Shown piece after piece: positions 17,760-32,700 of a stretch of 64,000 nucleotides of DNA (within the stretch, counting starts at the first letter, position 1; every line of letters begins with the position of its first letter). A program made the translations under genes and the position numbers. Below the pieces are notes generated by a model. That model was given only the letters and a program-made list of their open reading frames with translations, searched no databases and had not been told where the DNA came from. This DNA comes from Dryas octopetala (taxonomy: Eukaryota > Streptophyta > Magnoliopsida > Rosales > Rosaceae): the NCBI GenBank assembly GCA_963921425.1, contig OY992834.1:4278001-4342000 (forward strand), read 5' to 3'.

Positions 17760-20700
17760 ATGTCGTCCTTGGGCGTTCGCCACCTCACAGTGCTCGGCGA
17801 GTTCAAGCCCTTCGGCTTAATCGCCGAAGCCGTCGACGGAAAGCCCATCGATAATGTCACGGACAAGTACGATTACTTCCTCTTCGACCCCGAAACCGTT
17901 AGAGAAAGAGACGAAACTGACGACGACCACGACGCGTCGGGATCCGCGTTGAGCAATCGATGTGATCACGAGCTTTTCATTCGAGGAAATCGGTAAAGTT
18001 TCTTAATTTTGTTTCTGTTGTTTGGCTGCTCGGAAAATGGAGTAGAAAATTTAAATTGAAATTGAAGTTTTAATTTAGTGACACCTAGTTTTCGGTAACT
18101 TTCTCCTTAAATTGTAACAGGATCATATGGTCAACAGGTGCACGAGTGTTTAAGAGATTCACGTTGCCATCTCCAGTAATCACGGTACATTAATATGCTT
18201 GAATTTGCTTCCTTCACTGATATAGTTTTGTTTTGATTTGACATCAATTTTGTATATAAATTTTAGGCTTGCTGGTGTCGTCTGGGTGATATGTCCGAAG
18301 CTCTTCTCTGTGTTTTACAAATTGCTTCTTTAACAATCTACAACACATCGGGTGAGCAAACCAGTAGATGTTCGAAGATGATAGGAAACAAAACTAAACA
18401 AAATTCCCTGCAAAATTAAACAAAATTGAATAAAATTCTCCTTTTTTTTTTTCCTGTTTCTTTAACAGGTGAAGTCGTCTCCGTCCCTCTCTCTCAGACC
18501 ATCACTTCAATATGGCCTCTTCCATTTGGTTTGCTACTCCAGCAAGCAGCTGAACTGAGTTCAACCACACACGTTCCTTCTTCATCTTCAAGCCCTTTGT
18601 TTGGTGTGCGAGATATATCCCGTCCTAGAAGAGAAGCTGGACACAGTCCACAGCATAATTCTGTTTTTTCGAGTGCACTTGATCATATTGTTAAGGCAGA
18701 AACAAGTTCAATGTCCTCACATCTAATCCTGAAAGACCCATTGGAAGAACCGCATGTATGTTATTGAACTTCCCTCTCTATATATTTCAAGTCTTAGCAT
18801 CTCTATTTCGTGTTCTTTTGTTTTCTTTTTAGTTGACACATTTGTTACTCAAAATGTTTCAGTTGGCTTATGTTGAAGAAAGAGGGAAATTGAACATAAT
18901 GAAGGAATTTGATGAAACAACTATTTGGACGAGTGATCGAATTCCCCTTATGGCATCTTATAATACAGGTTTCTTAGATGTCTACATTGTCAACTCCAAG
19001 TTGATTCCCCCTTTATTGTTCTTGTGTTACATTCATACATAATATTGTCACATTTTATACAGGAAAGATGCAACACTCTGTGTGGGTTGTGGAAACCAGT
19101 AATTCTAACCTTGAAACAGCGAGTTCTAATTTATTGGATGCAATTCCTGCCGGTGTTCTAGCAAAACAGTTCTCCTTTCGTAGAATATGGCAAGGGAAGG
19201 GTGCCCACACAGCAGCTTGCAAGGTGCCTTAATTTGTTTTTCTTTAAGCTTGTAAGGTGCCTTTTTGTTGTCCTTTATATGAATTTTTTGTCAAGTAACT
19301 TTTCTATTTCACTTAATTATTCTCTTGCTTGTTCTTATCAAATTGTTTCTCATAAACATATTAGATGTTGAGAATTTATCCCAGCACTTTATACAGTTTT
19401 TGATAAATGCACTTTATATTTTATAATACTCTGAATAAGCTAGAAAGGCATGCTTCTGTCAATAGTAGCTAAAAGGTCATCCATGAAACCATAAATGATG
19501 TGTTTAGTTTTAGAATGCTCCAGCTTCTATTGGAATAAAATTAGCATAGGGTTTCTACTAGTATAGATGTGATGGTATTTTGTTCATGAGATATGTTAGC
19601 TTCCTATTCTTCTGATTTAACTGCTGTAAAATATATGTCAGGTTTTTCTAGCTACTGATGATGATGCAGCTCCTGTTATTTGTTTTCTTCACCAAGAACA
19701 AAAGAAGTTGCTGTCTGTAAGGCTTCAAAGTGTTGAGATAAATAATGAGATTCTCTTTGACATTAAACCTGACATGAGCTGGAGCATACCTGCAGTTTCA
19801 GCGGTACCTGTGATTGTTACCCGCCCTAGGTAGGGTTGCATTTGCAGTGAGTTTTTTTCTTTAGTCTGTTTGGTAATTTTATATATATGACTCTTTCCAT
19901 TTACTTTGTCCAGAGCGAAAATGGGACTGCTGCCATATTCAGACATGCTTGTTTTGGCTCCTGAAAATGCCCTTCTTCTCTATGTAAGCCATACCAATTT
20001 AGTGGCTTTTATCAATTGAGTAACTCATAGTTAATAATACTGTTGCATTCTGTCTAATGGACCAATTGGTACATGGAATTGGATGCAATTTAATTTCACT
20101 TCTAGTGGTAATGAATTGAGCAATCAAGAAACTATAATATTTTGTCAGTGTCATAGAAGAGTTCCTTAGGAAAGGCCCCCCTCCCCCCCGCCCTCTATCT
20201 CTCTCAATAGCCTGTATCAGTTTGCAACATTTGTACAATCAACCTTTTCTTTTTTTGCAGTCAGGGAAGCAATGCCTGTGTAGGTATATGTTGCCTTCTT
20301 GTTTGAGCAAAGGCCGGTTTTCACATAATTTAGAGTTTCCAGAAACATCTGTTTCCCAAGGCCTGAGGATTGTAGGACTGGCTGATGCTGTTGAGGGGCG
20401 TATCAATGTTACAGTAAATAATGGGCAGGTAATATGACTTGTATGTTTATGGTTGTCATTACTTATTAATTTCATATGTGTGTTCAAAAAGTCAAACTAT
20501 TGTCTATACCTTTTGATGTAAAACATAGTCTAGTCTATTCTTGGTTTTTGTAGTGACCTTCTGATGTCTTTATTAATTTAAGTTACTTGCTATGACAGCT
20601 ATTGTTATGGTCTTGACTTGATTATTAATTTTTTGCTCAGATGTTTCGGTGTGTATTACGAAGAAGCCCTACATCTTCTCTGGCAAATGATTGCATCACA

Positions 20701-23700
20701 GCTATGGCTGAGGGGCTCAGTTCCAGTTTCTATACCCATTTTCTTAGTCTGCTTTGGAAGGATGGTGACTTTGCTTATTTATCAGAAGCTGATTCTAGTG
20801 TTCATTCAGAATGGGACTCTTTTTGTAGCATCATTATGCAAATGTGTGGATCTAGTGCCACTTCTAAAAACATTTCAAATCCAATGCCTCAGTCATCTTG
20901 GGAGTTTCTTATCAGCAGTAAATTTCACAACAATTACTGCAAACATAACTTTCTTACTCAAACTTCTTCTGTAATGTCATTGGATGCGCCCAGACTGGAC
21001 TCCTCTCGGTTAAATTCAGATGGTACACTAAGACTAGAAAAAACATTTTACTCTGAGCTGCTGATGGAGAGTTTACATTGTTTGCATGCAGTATATGAGA
21101 GCCTGAAACTGAATAATCTTCGCAAGCGGTGCGTCTTATCTTTTGTATCCTTGTTTCTTGTTAAAAATTCTTTTAACTATTTATTGTCTGGCCCTCTCTT
21201 GAATCTAATGTTTTGATACTTATTCTTCATAGTACTATTTTAGTGATCTGTGCTGCATGATAAATTAAAGTATTCATTGGCATGCTGTGCTTTACAATTG
21301 TGAACCTAATGCTTTATAGTGCTGTAAATCTTGGGGATCCTGCATTTAGCACGGCATGTACAAAAGAAGAAACTCGCAAGGTAACAAATCAAAGAGGCAC
21401 TCCACCTATATTGCATGCATTGAGGTTCATCGATTCTTGCTCACTAAGTGACTTTGAAGAAGCTTCATAAGTTCTGTGAAATTGATAGTATAGGTGGAGT
21501 GCCTCTTTGATGTACTACCTTGCAAGTTACTTCTTTTTCACATGCCATGCTAAATGCAGGATCCCCAAGATTTCCAAGATTTACAGAACTAGAATAAAGC
21601 ATTAGAATTAAGGTACTTCAGTTTGCTGATTGTTTACTGGAGGATTTCATTATATATGAACACCTACCTATTAATACTTGATCTGTTCCTATGGACATTT
21701 CATCTTGGAAACACATAGTTATTGACTTGTGCTTTTTAAATTTTCTTTAATTTGTACTCTAATTGTCACATAGGGACTTGGAGCTTCTGGGATTTCTATT
21801 ATGCTATATTGCTAAGTTTCTGGGTGAGGATAGCTATGTGGACCATTACATTCGTGACTTTCCAGGCCTTTCAAATAGTGTTGGGATATGTGAAACATCC
21901 TTATCACAGGAAACTCCTCCAAGTTTATTCAGATGGCTTGAAAACTGTTTGCTACGGGGATATAATTCAGCTAATATCAATGATCTTCCTCCATTGATTT
22001 GTAAAGAAGGGAATTCTGTTGTTAGCTGGGCCCGGAAGATAGTCTCATTTTATAGTTTGTTATCTGGTGCTAAACATATAGGGAAGAAACTCTCGTCTGG
22101 TGTTTACTGCAGTATTGCCACGGGATCATACTGCACAAATGAGGAACTCACGGTTCTGGCAATGGTTGGTGAAAAGTTTGGACTGCAACAGCTTGACTCA
22201 CTGCCTTCTGGTGTGTCTCTTCCTTTGCGACATGTAAGTAAGCTACAATTTGATAATCATTTATTGAATCCACTGAGTTCTGAAAATGTCTTGGACAAAA
22301 ATCAGACAGTTTACTGTTATTTTCTTTGGAAGAATGCAATTTTACTTTTGTTTATTGCTGAATCAGTATTGCAATATTACCTTGTTATCAATTTTTGTAT
22401 CTTTAATTTTCCTTTATCAACAGAATCATTTGTTTTTGCATTCTATAGGCATTGGGTAAGTGCCGGGAATCTCCTCCCACTGGTTGGCCTGCAGCTGCAT
22501 ATGTGCTTCTTGGTCGTGAAGATTTGGCTTTGTCATGTCTGGCATGGTCGTGCAAATCTAAGGAACTTGAAACCCAAACTAATGTGAACTTAATCTCTAT
22601 GTCTACACCTTACATGCTGCATCTGCATCCAGTGACAATTCCTTCTGCAGTTTCTGATACAATCGGGTTAGATAATACTAAGTTTGAGGATGTAGATTCT
22701 GTTGATGGGTCTATGACGGATGGTATGGAGCATATCTTCAACTCTAGCACACAGTTGCGCTATGGTCGTGATTTGCGACTGAATGAGGTGAACTTTGGTT
22801 CTTTGTACTTTATTTTCGCTTTTAATATCCTAGCACTTGGCTTCTATTATTATTTGGAGTGGCTGCTCTTGTGTTTATAGTCATTATTGTATTGCTCTTT
22901 TCACATACACACAAAGCAAGTGTGTTGGAAATGCATGCAACTACACGTAAGATGTTTAAGGGTCATAATGGAACTTGTTGATGTGTATAAAGGTCCTAAT
23001 GGAACTTGTTGATATATAAAGGTCGTGGTGGAACTTGTTAAAGGTTTGCCATTTTTTCATACTGTTGTACGCATGCAGTAACACTGCTAGCTTTAGTGTG
23101 TCTGATTATGATGTGGAAAATTTGTCAGGTAACATGTGAAATTTTCCTCTAATATACTCTTTTGGCAATTTGAATCTTCTTTGCTGGGTTGGTCTGTGTA
23201 ATCTGATTAAGTTTGAGCTCTAGCATTACAAAGGTATCCAGTTATTGATATGTCCATTCTTCACGATGCAAAATTTGTACTGATAATGTGTTTCCACTAT
23301 CCAACTTCTAAATTTGTAAATCTTGCTCTGTTTCCCACTGGCATCAAGAATTTCTGTAATTGCTGGTACCACTACTTTCTACCTCTATGCATCGGGGGTT
23401 AATGCAGGTGGCTCTAAGGTTGATGCCAAAGTTCACAAGTGATGAATATACAGTTCTATTTCAGCAATAGTTATTGGTTGGTTGTGTCTTACCTGTTTTT
23501 CGTTAGATTTACTCCCTGTTATGGTTGTGCTGATTTCGTTCCTGAATTGTATTGTTTTATGCACTTCTGAAATCGACTTTTACTAATACCAGGTTAGACG
23601 GCTCCTGTGCTCAGCAAGACCAGTGGCAATTCAAACATCTGTTAATCCTAGTGCCTCTGATCAGGATCTCCAGCAGGTAGACCTTATTTGCTATCCTATA

Positions 23701-26700
23701 TTTATGCTGAATTTTTAGTTCATTTTCATGATTGTTTCCTGTTATTCTGTTAACTAAAATGGTAACTGATAATGTACTTATAAGAGTTATTTAAAAAAAA
23801 AATATAGTTATGCCTTCTTAGAACACAATTTAATTTGTAGTAGTAGTTTGTTCATCATGCTCAGATAAGGAGATAAAAATGTCTGTAATGTTTTAAAAAT
23901 ATCAAAGTTGATCTCCTTTGTGCTAAAAAACTCATGTTTTTGGACACTTGGATATATCAAAGTTTATGTATTTATGGCTGTTACTCAGGCATCAATGGTA
24001 AACTACTTTGATGACGAGTTAACTTGACCAACTGTTAAGAATTGCATGAAATTTAATTTCATATAATTTGAGTCTTCCTGATATTCTATGGAGTTTTTTC
24101 TGACATTTGTTTTGTGCTGAAGTGCTTCTGTATCATATCTGTTCATCCAGTAATTGTATCTTCCATGATTTGTGCTGATCATATTTGTTTCTCTTGGCAA
24201 GTTGAACTTTACTAGATTTAGTAATTTATAGTTGAAATCTTTGGAAACAAAAAGGTAACGTGCCAAGTGCTTCAAGGATTCTGCAAATGATTTCTGCAGA
24301 CTCATGTGTTATTTGTGTAGTGGTCATGGTATCTTGATTTCTTGTGATGTGTTCGAAATTTTGATGTAATTTAATTGCTGTAAGCTTAAAGCATACTCAG
24401 TATATCAATTCTTTTCCCCCCTGTTTAGTACTCGATTGTTCAGTTCTTTAATCAAAATGAAAAGAGCTTCATGATTTTTCTTAATTATACATTTTACAAA
24501 CTCATTGTAGCAGATTAAAGGATTGAACAACATTTACCTCCTAATGCCATCTCTGCATTTTCTTGATGTTCTTCTTTTGTTGTAAAGGCCCAGCTATGGC
24601 ACCTTGCACAAAGGACCACTGCCCTTCCTCTTGGCCGTGGGGCATTCACACTTGCGACCATATATACACTTCTAACAGAGGTACCTTTTTTTGGTCTGTG
24701 TGTGTGAAATCTTTTCTACTACATTGACTGCTTAAAGATACACTAATACTCTCTCTCTCTCCTCCCCCTTTTTTCTAGGCCTTTGTAGTCCCGAAGCTTG
24801 TTTTAGCAGCTCGGTTGCCCGCTCAGCAAAATGCAACTGTATGTTCATATTATGTTCTTTCAGTAATAGTATTTCTTTTATGCCATGTTCTTTGGGATTG
24901 TAGTTTTCTTTCACTGATTTATTGTCTCATATATTAAGGTAATCTTTTAATGAAATATTCTTTCACTGAAATATTATCTTTTACAACATATTCATGCATG
25001 TGAAGCTTATCATTGCTCTGACCATAATACTTTGTTCTTGACATAACCTATACCATACTTATAGGAATTAAGCAAGTTGAAGTGAACTTACATGAGCCTA
25101 TGAAACTTTATTCAATTACAATATGCTTTAAATCAATATCAATTTATGTTTTGCAAAGTTTATAATTACCTTATTGAAGACATTTCTAGTAATTTTTTTC
25201 CTGAAATATGTAGTTTATAGTTAGGATAGAAAATGGTAAAATATGCATTTTCTTGTTATCTCAAGTATAAATATGGTACGACTTATCTGATTTTTACATT
25301 GGAGTACTATTATGTTTATCTTATGTATTTTATCCTCCTTTGAGCTTTAAATTTTCAAGTTTTTACACCTTATTATATTCTGTCTTATATTATATAATTC
25401 TATTTTTTTTTTATAATGAAAGGTCAATCTGGACCCCAATGTAAGGAATATACAAGAAATCAAATCTTGGCCCGAATTCCACAATGCTGTTGCTGCTGGA
25501 CTAAGGCTGGCTCCTCTTCAGGTTTTTTCCTCCTTATGTTTTCATTAGATCATATAGCACTCGTATTATCCTGAGTTATATATTATGAAAGTTTATTCCA
25601 TTATTGAATTACTTTTTTGGTAATTGCATTTATGTATGTGTTTTCTTACCTTGGGACTATACATAGCTACATGGTTTTCTGTTTATGTTTACATTATATA
25701 TGGAATCTAATTTCATATTTTCTGTTCATTCCCCCCACTTATCTTATATATGTAGTTTTGATGTTTATATAGTACTTCTTGAGTTTTGTGTCATATCTCT
25801 TGGCTTTATATTTCCAGGGAAAAATGTCAAGAACGTGGATTGCATATAATAAACCAGAAGAGCCAAATGCTATTCACGCTGGACTTCTCCTTGGGCTGGG
25901 ATTACATGGTTATCTGCGTGTTTTAGTTATTACTGACATATATCAGTATTATGCACAGGTTGTATTCCATGACTTTATTATCTTCATTGAATCTCAGTTC
26001 CTTGAGTTGGTCTTTTAGCTGGTTAAAACTTACTGGATTTGGGGCATTTGAAATTTGTTTCTACTCAAATTTTCTTTTCAACTCTTGTGATTTAGAGTAG
26101 TAGAGGTATAATCCTGCTGGTTCTTCCTTGGGATTGTTTGACTTTTGGGGCTTCACTATATTTTGTCTAGAGAATTAATATAAATTTTTATGCCGGATAG
26201 CGTTGCATGAAAGGCAGAGATGTCAACATTCATACACAATACACATGTAGAGAGAGAGAGAGGGAGAGGGAGAATGCCTAGCTTTCTGTTCCTTATTCAT
26301 TGCCATCACATCATCAATTTTTTTCCTTTCGTATTTATTTCTAGACTTAGTGTCTGATTTTTCTTTCTTGATGCTTAAAATTCTTAGGAACATGAAATCA
26401 CAACTGTAGGACTCATGCTTGGCCTGGCAGCTGCTTATAGAGGGACTATGCATCCAGCAATTTCTAAGGTGTTGCTCATATGCTTGCTTGATCTTCTTTT
26501 CTTTGCCCTTTTCAGTTGAACATCAAAATTATAACCGTCTCTATGTGACTGAAAAATCTCAGTATAATTCATCTTATAAACTGTTTGTTGCATGTCATTA
26601 TAGTTTCTTGAGTTGGTGAATTGACTAATTCGTTATTCTTTTCAGTAGTTAACATTGTCTTTTACCCAAAAAAAAATGTATATTAATTATTTTCAATTGT

Positions 26701-29700
26701 TGTTGTCTTTTTTCTCACGTTGTGTTGTGTTTCAGTATATCTCAATTATTGAGTGCATATTTGGAGACGCCGAGTGAATTTATTATGTTTATTTGGGAGG
26801 GAAACGATACATTTGAAGGAGCTAGTTGAACAGGATTTAAACTTAAGTTGTGTGGTTAATTTTTTTGTTGAGATGCTTAGGCATGGATTAATCATTCATT
26901 CATTCCCTTAGCTAGTCAATTTTAGAATTTCCATTTGTTTTTTTCATGTTTTATCCATATGCCTATACTGCCTGTAGTATATAACCTTATCTTATTACAA
27001 TTTTGTGACAGTCTCTTTATGTTCATATACCTGCTCGCCATCCATTTTCATTTCCAGAGTTGGAGTTACCGACGCTTCTGCAGGTATCCATCATGCTATT
27101 GTTATTATCTTACTCCCAATTATGACTCTTGTGCATCCTAGGGATATTTTTGAACCAATTATAAGTATATGTCAAACCATACCTTCTACTATGGGGCATA
27201 CTTGTGTTAGTGCATAATGCTACTACATTTGCGAATTTTACTTTCTTCACCATCTTAGCTCGTTTTACATGATAAAGTTCTTGATTCTTTGTTTACTAGC
27301 ATGCTAGATAATTTGGTCATCCCCCACATTTTTTATTCTAACCTTGAGGTCGTTTTTGTTTTTGTTACAGTCAGCAGCTCTAATGTCAGTTGGGCTTCTT
27401 TACGAAGGATCAGCACACCCACAAACAATGCAGATCCTTTTGGTTTGTTCTGTTTTTTTCTTGTTGCTTCCCTAGTTTGTACTTTTTTTTTGTCCTTTAA
27501 TATCCATAATGTTCTACTGATATATGAAAAAAAAATGTTGATTGTCAATATGTGGAGATGAGTCCAAATTCTTTGATGCTTAGATTTTGTTGTTAAGGAA
27601 AAGCAAGCGAACTGATTTCTTGATTGTAGCTAGAATATTTTTGCTGAAGTGTGGTGTACATATTATAAGTTTTCTTATCATTTTCTTCGTACCTGTGCCT
27701 GATCTTTGCTTATTTTTAATCACCAAGCATTATTGAAATTGTAATAGAAAAATGTTTCATATATATGTCAGTTAAAATCTATGTGCGTTGTGTGATAAAC
27801 AAAATCTAAGTATGCTGTTGTTGGTATCTCTGCAATTAAATGTCTAGAACTTTGTAATCTAGTGAATGGATGGCTTGTGTACAAGATGCATTCACCCTTT
27901 GCATGAGATATTATGTTTGTTTATTTGTTTTATTCTTTTTAGTGGGTGATTGATGTTTCCTACAATCTTACATTGATTGTAAGGTGCCTTGCAGCTGACT
28001 TTGTATGTTTTATAATTCATGTTTACAGGCTGAATTAGGACGTAGAAGCGCAGGTGATAATGTGCTAGAAAGGGAGGGTTATGCTGTTTCTGCAGGATTT
28101 TCATTGGGGCTTGTTGCGTTGGGTATGGATGTTAGATGCTTAAATCAATTATTTTGAAATGTGGCCATAACTAATGGATGTTTAATGAAGGTCGGGGAGA
28201 AGATGCTCTTGGTTTCATGGACACAATGGTTGATAAATTGTTCCATTATGTTGGTGGAAAAGAAGTTCGTAATGTATGCTGTTGAATCCATATTTCTTTC
28301 ATTGTTCTATATATATATTTTAATTGTGTATAATTTGAAAATGTTTGAATGATAGCGCAGTTTCATTATCTCTGCACTAAATGTTTTGAATAAGAATTGC
28401 ATCATATCATTGATTGTATTCAATTTATGGTTATTCTAATTTGAAATTAAACTGTTGACCTGCATCAGGATAGATCCATTTCATCAACACTATCAGCAGA
28501 TGAACACAATCGTGCTGCTGCACAGGTTGAGTTTTCACACTAGCTTTGCTGTAATTTTTCCATTACTTGCTAATGCATCTTTAAACCTACTTGTGGCTAT
28601 TTGTTTTTTTTTCTCTTCAGCAGCTGATATATACAATTTTTTCCATGTTAATATTGTCTTCAAGATGATGGATGGAACTGCAGTCAATGTTGATGTCACT
28701 GCACCTGGAGCCACAATTGCTCTTGCTTTAATGTTTTTGAGGGTAACTTCCAGTGAAGATGATACTGCTTTAATGCTTCCACTAGCTTACCTGTCTGCAT
28801 GAAGATTTTCTCACGTAGCTCTGTTTTTGTAATAGACTGAATCACAGGCAATCGTGTCTAAGCTCTCTATTCCTCATACACAATTTGAGTTGCAATATGT
28901 GAGGCCTGATTTCATAATGCTTCGTGTCATTGCTCGAAATTTGATAATGTGGAGCAGGTACCGCTGGTCTTTCAATCCAGATCTATATAGCTACTACTAT
29001 TAGACATAATTTGACAACATTTTGTTGTAGGATTCATCCTTCCCAAGATTGGATACAGTCTCAGATTCCTGATATTGTCAAAAATGGTGTCAAATGCCTT
29101 GGGAATGATAATGATATTGACGAAATGGATGCTGAATCATTTGTTCAGGCATATGTCAATATAGTGGCTGGAGCCTGCATTTCTCTTGGTAAGATGTGAT
29201 CTCTATTTTTTATTGATCTTATGAGAATAACATTTATTTATATGATTGTATCTGAATTGATGGCATATTTATGTAATTTTCATTTTTATTTAATTTTATA
29301 AATTAATGAATGTTTTTTTAGCAAGCTAGAAAGGATATGCCTCCTGCAATTTTTGGATCAATTTGTTCAATAATATGATACCTGGGTACATATTTAGTTA
29401 TTTGGTATATTATTGCTTTTTTATTTGGTAACATTAAAGTAAAATGTTCCTTGTGTTCTTTAGTAGTTTATTTGTATTTGGATATTCATGCAAGAATTTA
29501 GTAGAGTTTAGGCATAATGCACTGTGTTTTTTTTATCTTGAAGTTCATTATCCTTATCATGGGCAGGGTTGAGATATGCTGGTACAAAGAATGGAAATGC
29601 ACAGGAGTTACTGTACAACTATGCTGTTTACTTTCTAAATGAGGTCTGACGTTTGGCATGATGTTGCTCAACTTATAAGTATCCATGCATTAGTTGTAAA

Positions 29701-32700
29701 TAATTTATTTTATAATTTTCAGATCAAACCAGTTTCTGCTACAAGTGGAACCTTCCCAAAGGGATTGTCTCACTATGTTGATCGGGGCACGTTGGAGATA
29801 TGCCTTCATCTCATTGTTCTTTCTCTATCTGTGGTAAATGGACTTTTTATCTTATTTTTCCTGTCTTCTACTGTTTTCTATTACAAATGCAGTTATGGCT
29901 GGTGCTAATGCTCTGAGAGTGCAGGTTATGGCTGGTTCTGGACATTTACAAACTTTTAAGCTCTTGAGATTTCTGCGCAACAGAAATTCTTCAGATGGAC
30001 ATGTTAATTATGGTGTTCAGATGGCTGTAAGTTCTTCCACTGCTTATCATCTGATCTAATATCTCTTCTTCAAATATTCATTCTTTTGCTATAAAATTCT
30101 TTGATGCCAGACCCATTGTTGGGCTTGTTGACAAGATTTTCATGGCTCCCCTTGAACATGTGAGTAGATGCAAATCCTTATATAACCAATAAATTGTTTA
30201 GATGTTAGGTGCGGATGCTAAAATTATAAACCATTGTTTGTTGATCATCATGAATAGATTAGACAAGTTTACTTGGTTGTGTGCTTTAGGGAATATTATT
30301 ACACAATGCAAAAATACAGGGGGTGTCATTGCCCCTTCTGTTTCAGCCATGCATTTAATAATACTTAGACAGTTGGAATGCCCTTACAAATGCTGCAAAG
30401 TTCATTGGGTCAACAGCAGCCGAGGATTTTTTTATTTTCATAATTTTGTTATCAGCAGAACATAGGTTAATATATGAAAAGGTGGTCAGTTCTCTCATGT
30501 GATCTGCAATTTGCTTAGCATTGTTATGAGGAATCCTCAATATTAAAATAATTTCAAATGCATTGGAAGTTCTGTCCTCTGTCACTCTTGACTTGCATGA
30601 TATAGGTAATTTGAGATGAAATCAACATTCTCGTGTTTTTTTTTTTCCAATGAATGACACTAGGTTTGCACGTATACATTTTCATTTGAAAGTCAACTAT
30701 GTTGATGGGCTGTATTTTATTTCAATTTAAATCTTGTTGCATTTGTGACTCTAGGTTAGCCTAGCAATTGGTTTCTTGTTCCTTGGGGGAGGAACACAGA
30801 CATTTTCAACGAGCAACAGCTCAGTTGCTGCTTTGCTGATTACTCTCTACCCACGCTTACCTACTGGACCAAATGATAATCGATGCCACCTCCAGGTACA
30901 GTAAAATGCTGTAAAGTTGAAAGTTTTGCTCAGGCATCACATACATCTCTAATATTTATATCATTTTTTAAAAAGTACATTTGATTGGTTTTATTCATTT
31001 GGGCCAACATCAATTATACTTGTACATTTGGACAGCTCCTGCAAATGTAAGGAACTGTCCTTCTGTGGATTTTAAATAGAAATGGCTAGACCAAGAAACT
31101 TATGATTTTTTGGGTCAAATTTACTTGCTTCAGAGCCTAGAGACTAGAGTCTCTAACTGTGTCATGCCAATAGAAAGGGCTTGCTTCTTCACCCCATGAT
31201 ATCTGATTGTCTGTTCTTTTAGTAGCATGTTTTTCTGATGGAAGTGTACTTTCAGGCATTTCGGCATTTGTACGTACTTGCAGCAGAAGCTCGCTGGATC
31301 CAGACAGTAGATGTTGACACTGGTCTACCCGTATATGCCCCACTTGAAGTTACCATTAGGGAAACTGAATATTATGCAGAAACAAGTTTTTGTGAGGTTA
31401 CACCTTGCCTTCTGCCAGAACGTGCCATTGTAAGTTTCAAAAGTTCATATATAAACTCTGTAGGAAATTGAAAATTCTTCATGGTCCTCTCTCTCCATAT
31501 AATTGAAATGAACATGAGAAGTTCACTAGGGAAAATCTGCTGCTGGCTCTTCATGAAAATTTTCCACCTTGTTGGAGTTCTTAAGAAAAATGTTTGAAGA
31601 AATTGTTAAATAAAATATTGCAGTTTTTAACATAACAAAGTTTTGTACTGGAGTATTTATGATGGACTGCCAAATACAGTATACTTATATGTAAATTTAA
31701 TGTTCCTGTGTGAATTTAATGGTCAGTTCACTTTGGAATGAATCTGTCTGCTCTCTTATATGTGTTAAATAGAAATACTGCAGTTTTGGGGTTGACGGAT
31801 TACTTGATATGCTGCTGTTTGCAGTTAAAGACAATACGCATTTGTGGCCCTCGGTATTGGCCTCAAGTGATAGATCTTATCCCTGAAGGTATATGCTTGT
31901 TGCTGCTTGTTTTTGCTAATTTATATGCTTCAGATAATTTGATTTGCTCTTTGGTAGTTAAATGCAGCTCTATTTTTGTTATATCATAGCTTGGTCATGT
32001 TTAGCTTTGTTTCAAATTTTCTTAAACAGATAAACCTTGGTGGACCTCTGGGGACAAGAATAGCCCATTTAATTCTGGCGTTTTGTATATCAAGAGAAAG
32101 GTTGGAGCTTGTTCTTATATAGACGATCCCATAGGGTGCCAGTCACTGCTATCACGGGCAATGCATAAGGTTAAAAATTCTCTACCACTGATTTGTATGT
32201 TCATTATCTAATTTTGAATGATACAGTGGATACCAAATTGTTCTTGATCCAGGTGTTTGGTTTGAAAAGTTTAAAAGCATGTGATCCATGCACCAGTGGC
32301 CACAGTGGACCTGGTTCTGTAACTGTTGATCAGTTGGTTGGTACCTTCTCATCTGATCCTAGCTTAATTGCTTTTGCCCAACTCTGCTGTGACCCTTCCT
32401 GGAAAAGCAGGTAAGTATGCAGATTTTTGTTCTTTCCTTATCTTCACATTTTGCTCTTGGGCCTTGGCTCAGTTTAAAAAATGTGGTCTGCATATAGGGT
32501 TAGGTTCAGACTCTAGTTACATATTTTATGATAAAATAAGGAAAGGGATGTTAGTAATACTCGGTTATTATCCTTTATGCAAAGAAAAATACCTTCGCAT
32601 ATTCTGGGTCTTGTTTCTGGTATGTTTGTTTGACCATAGATGGTCCATTTATTTTTATTTCATTTTACCTTTTTAATAAGAGTTTTTGTTTTATCAAAAA

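Noticed and set aside
29889..29924. Alternative acceptor before APC1 exon 29
   Set aside because: Its use puts the conserved VMAGSGHLQT sequence out of phase; the acceptor ending at 29924 keeps it.
30109..30160. Exon-like segment in APC1 intron 29 (acceptor GCCAG, donor GTGAGT)
   Set aside because: It encodes nothing matching APC1, and joining exons 29 and 30 directly gives the conserved sequence. At most it is a rare cassette exon.
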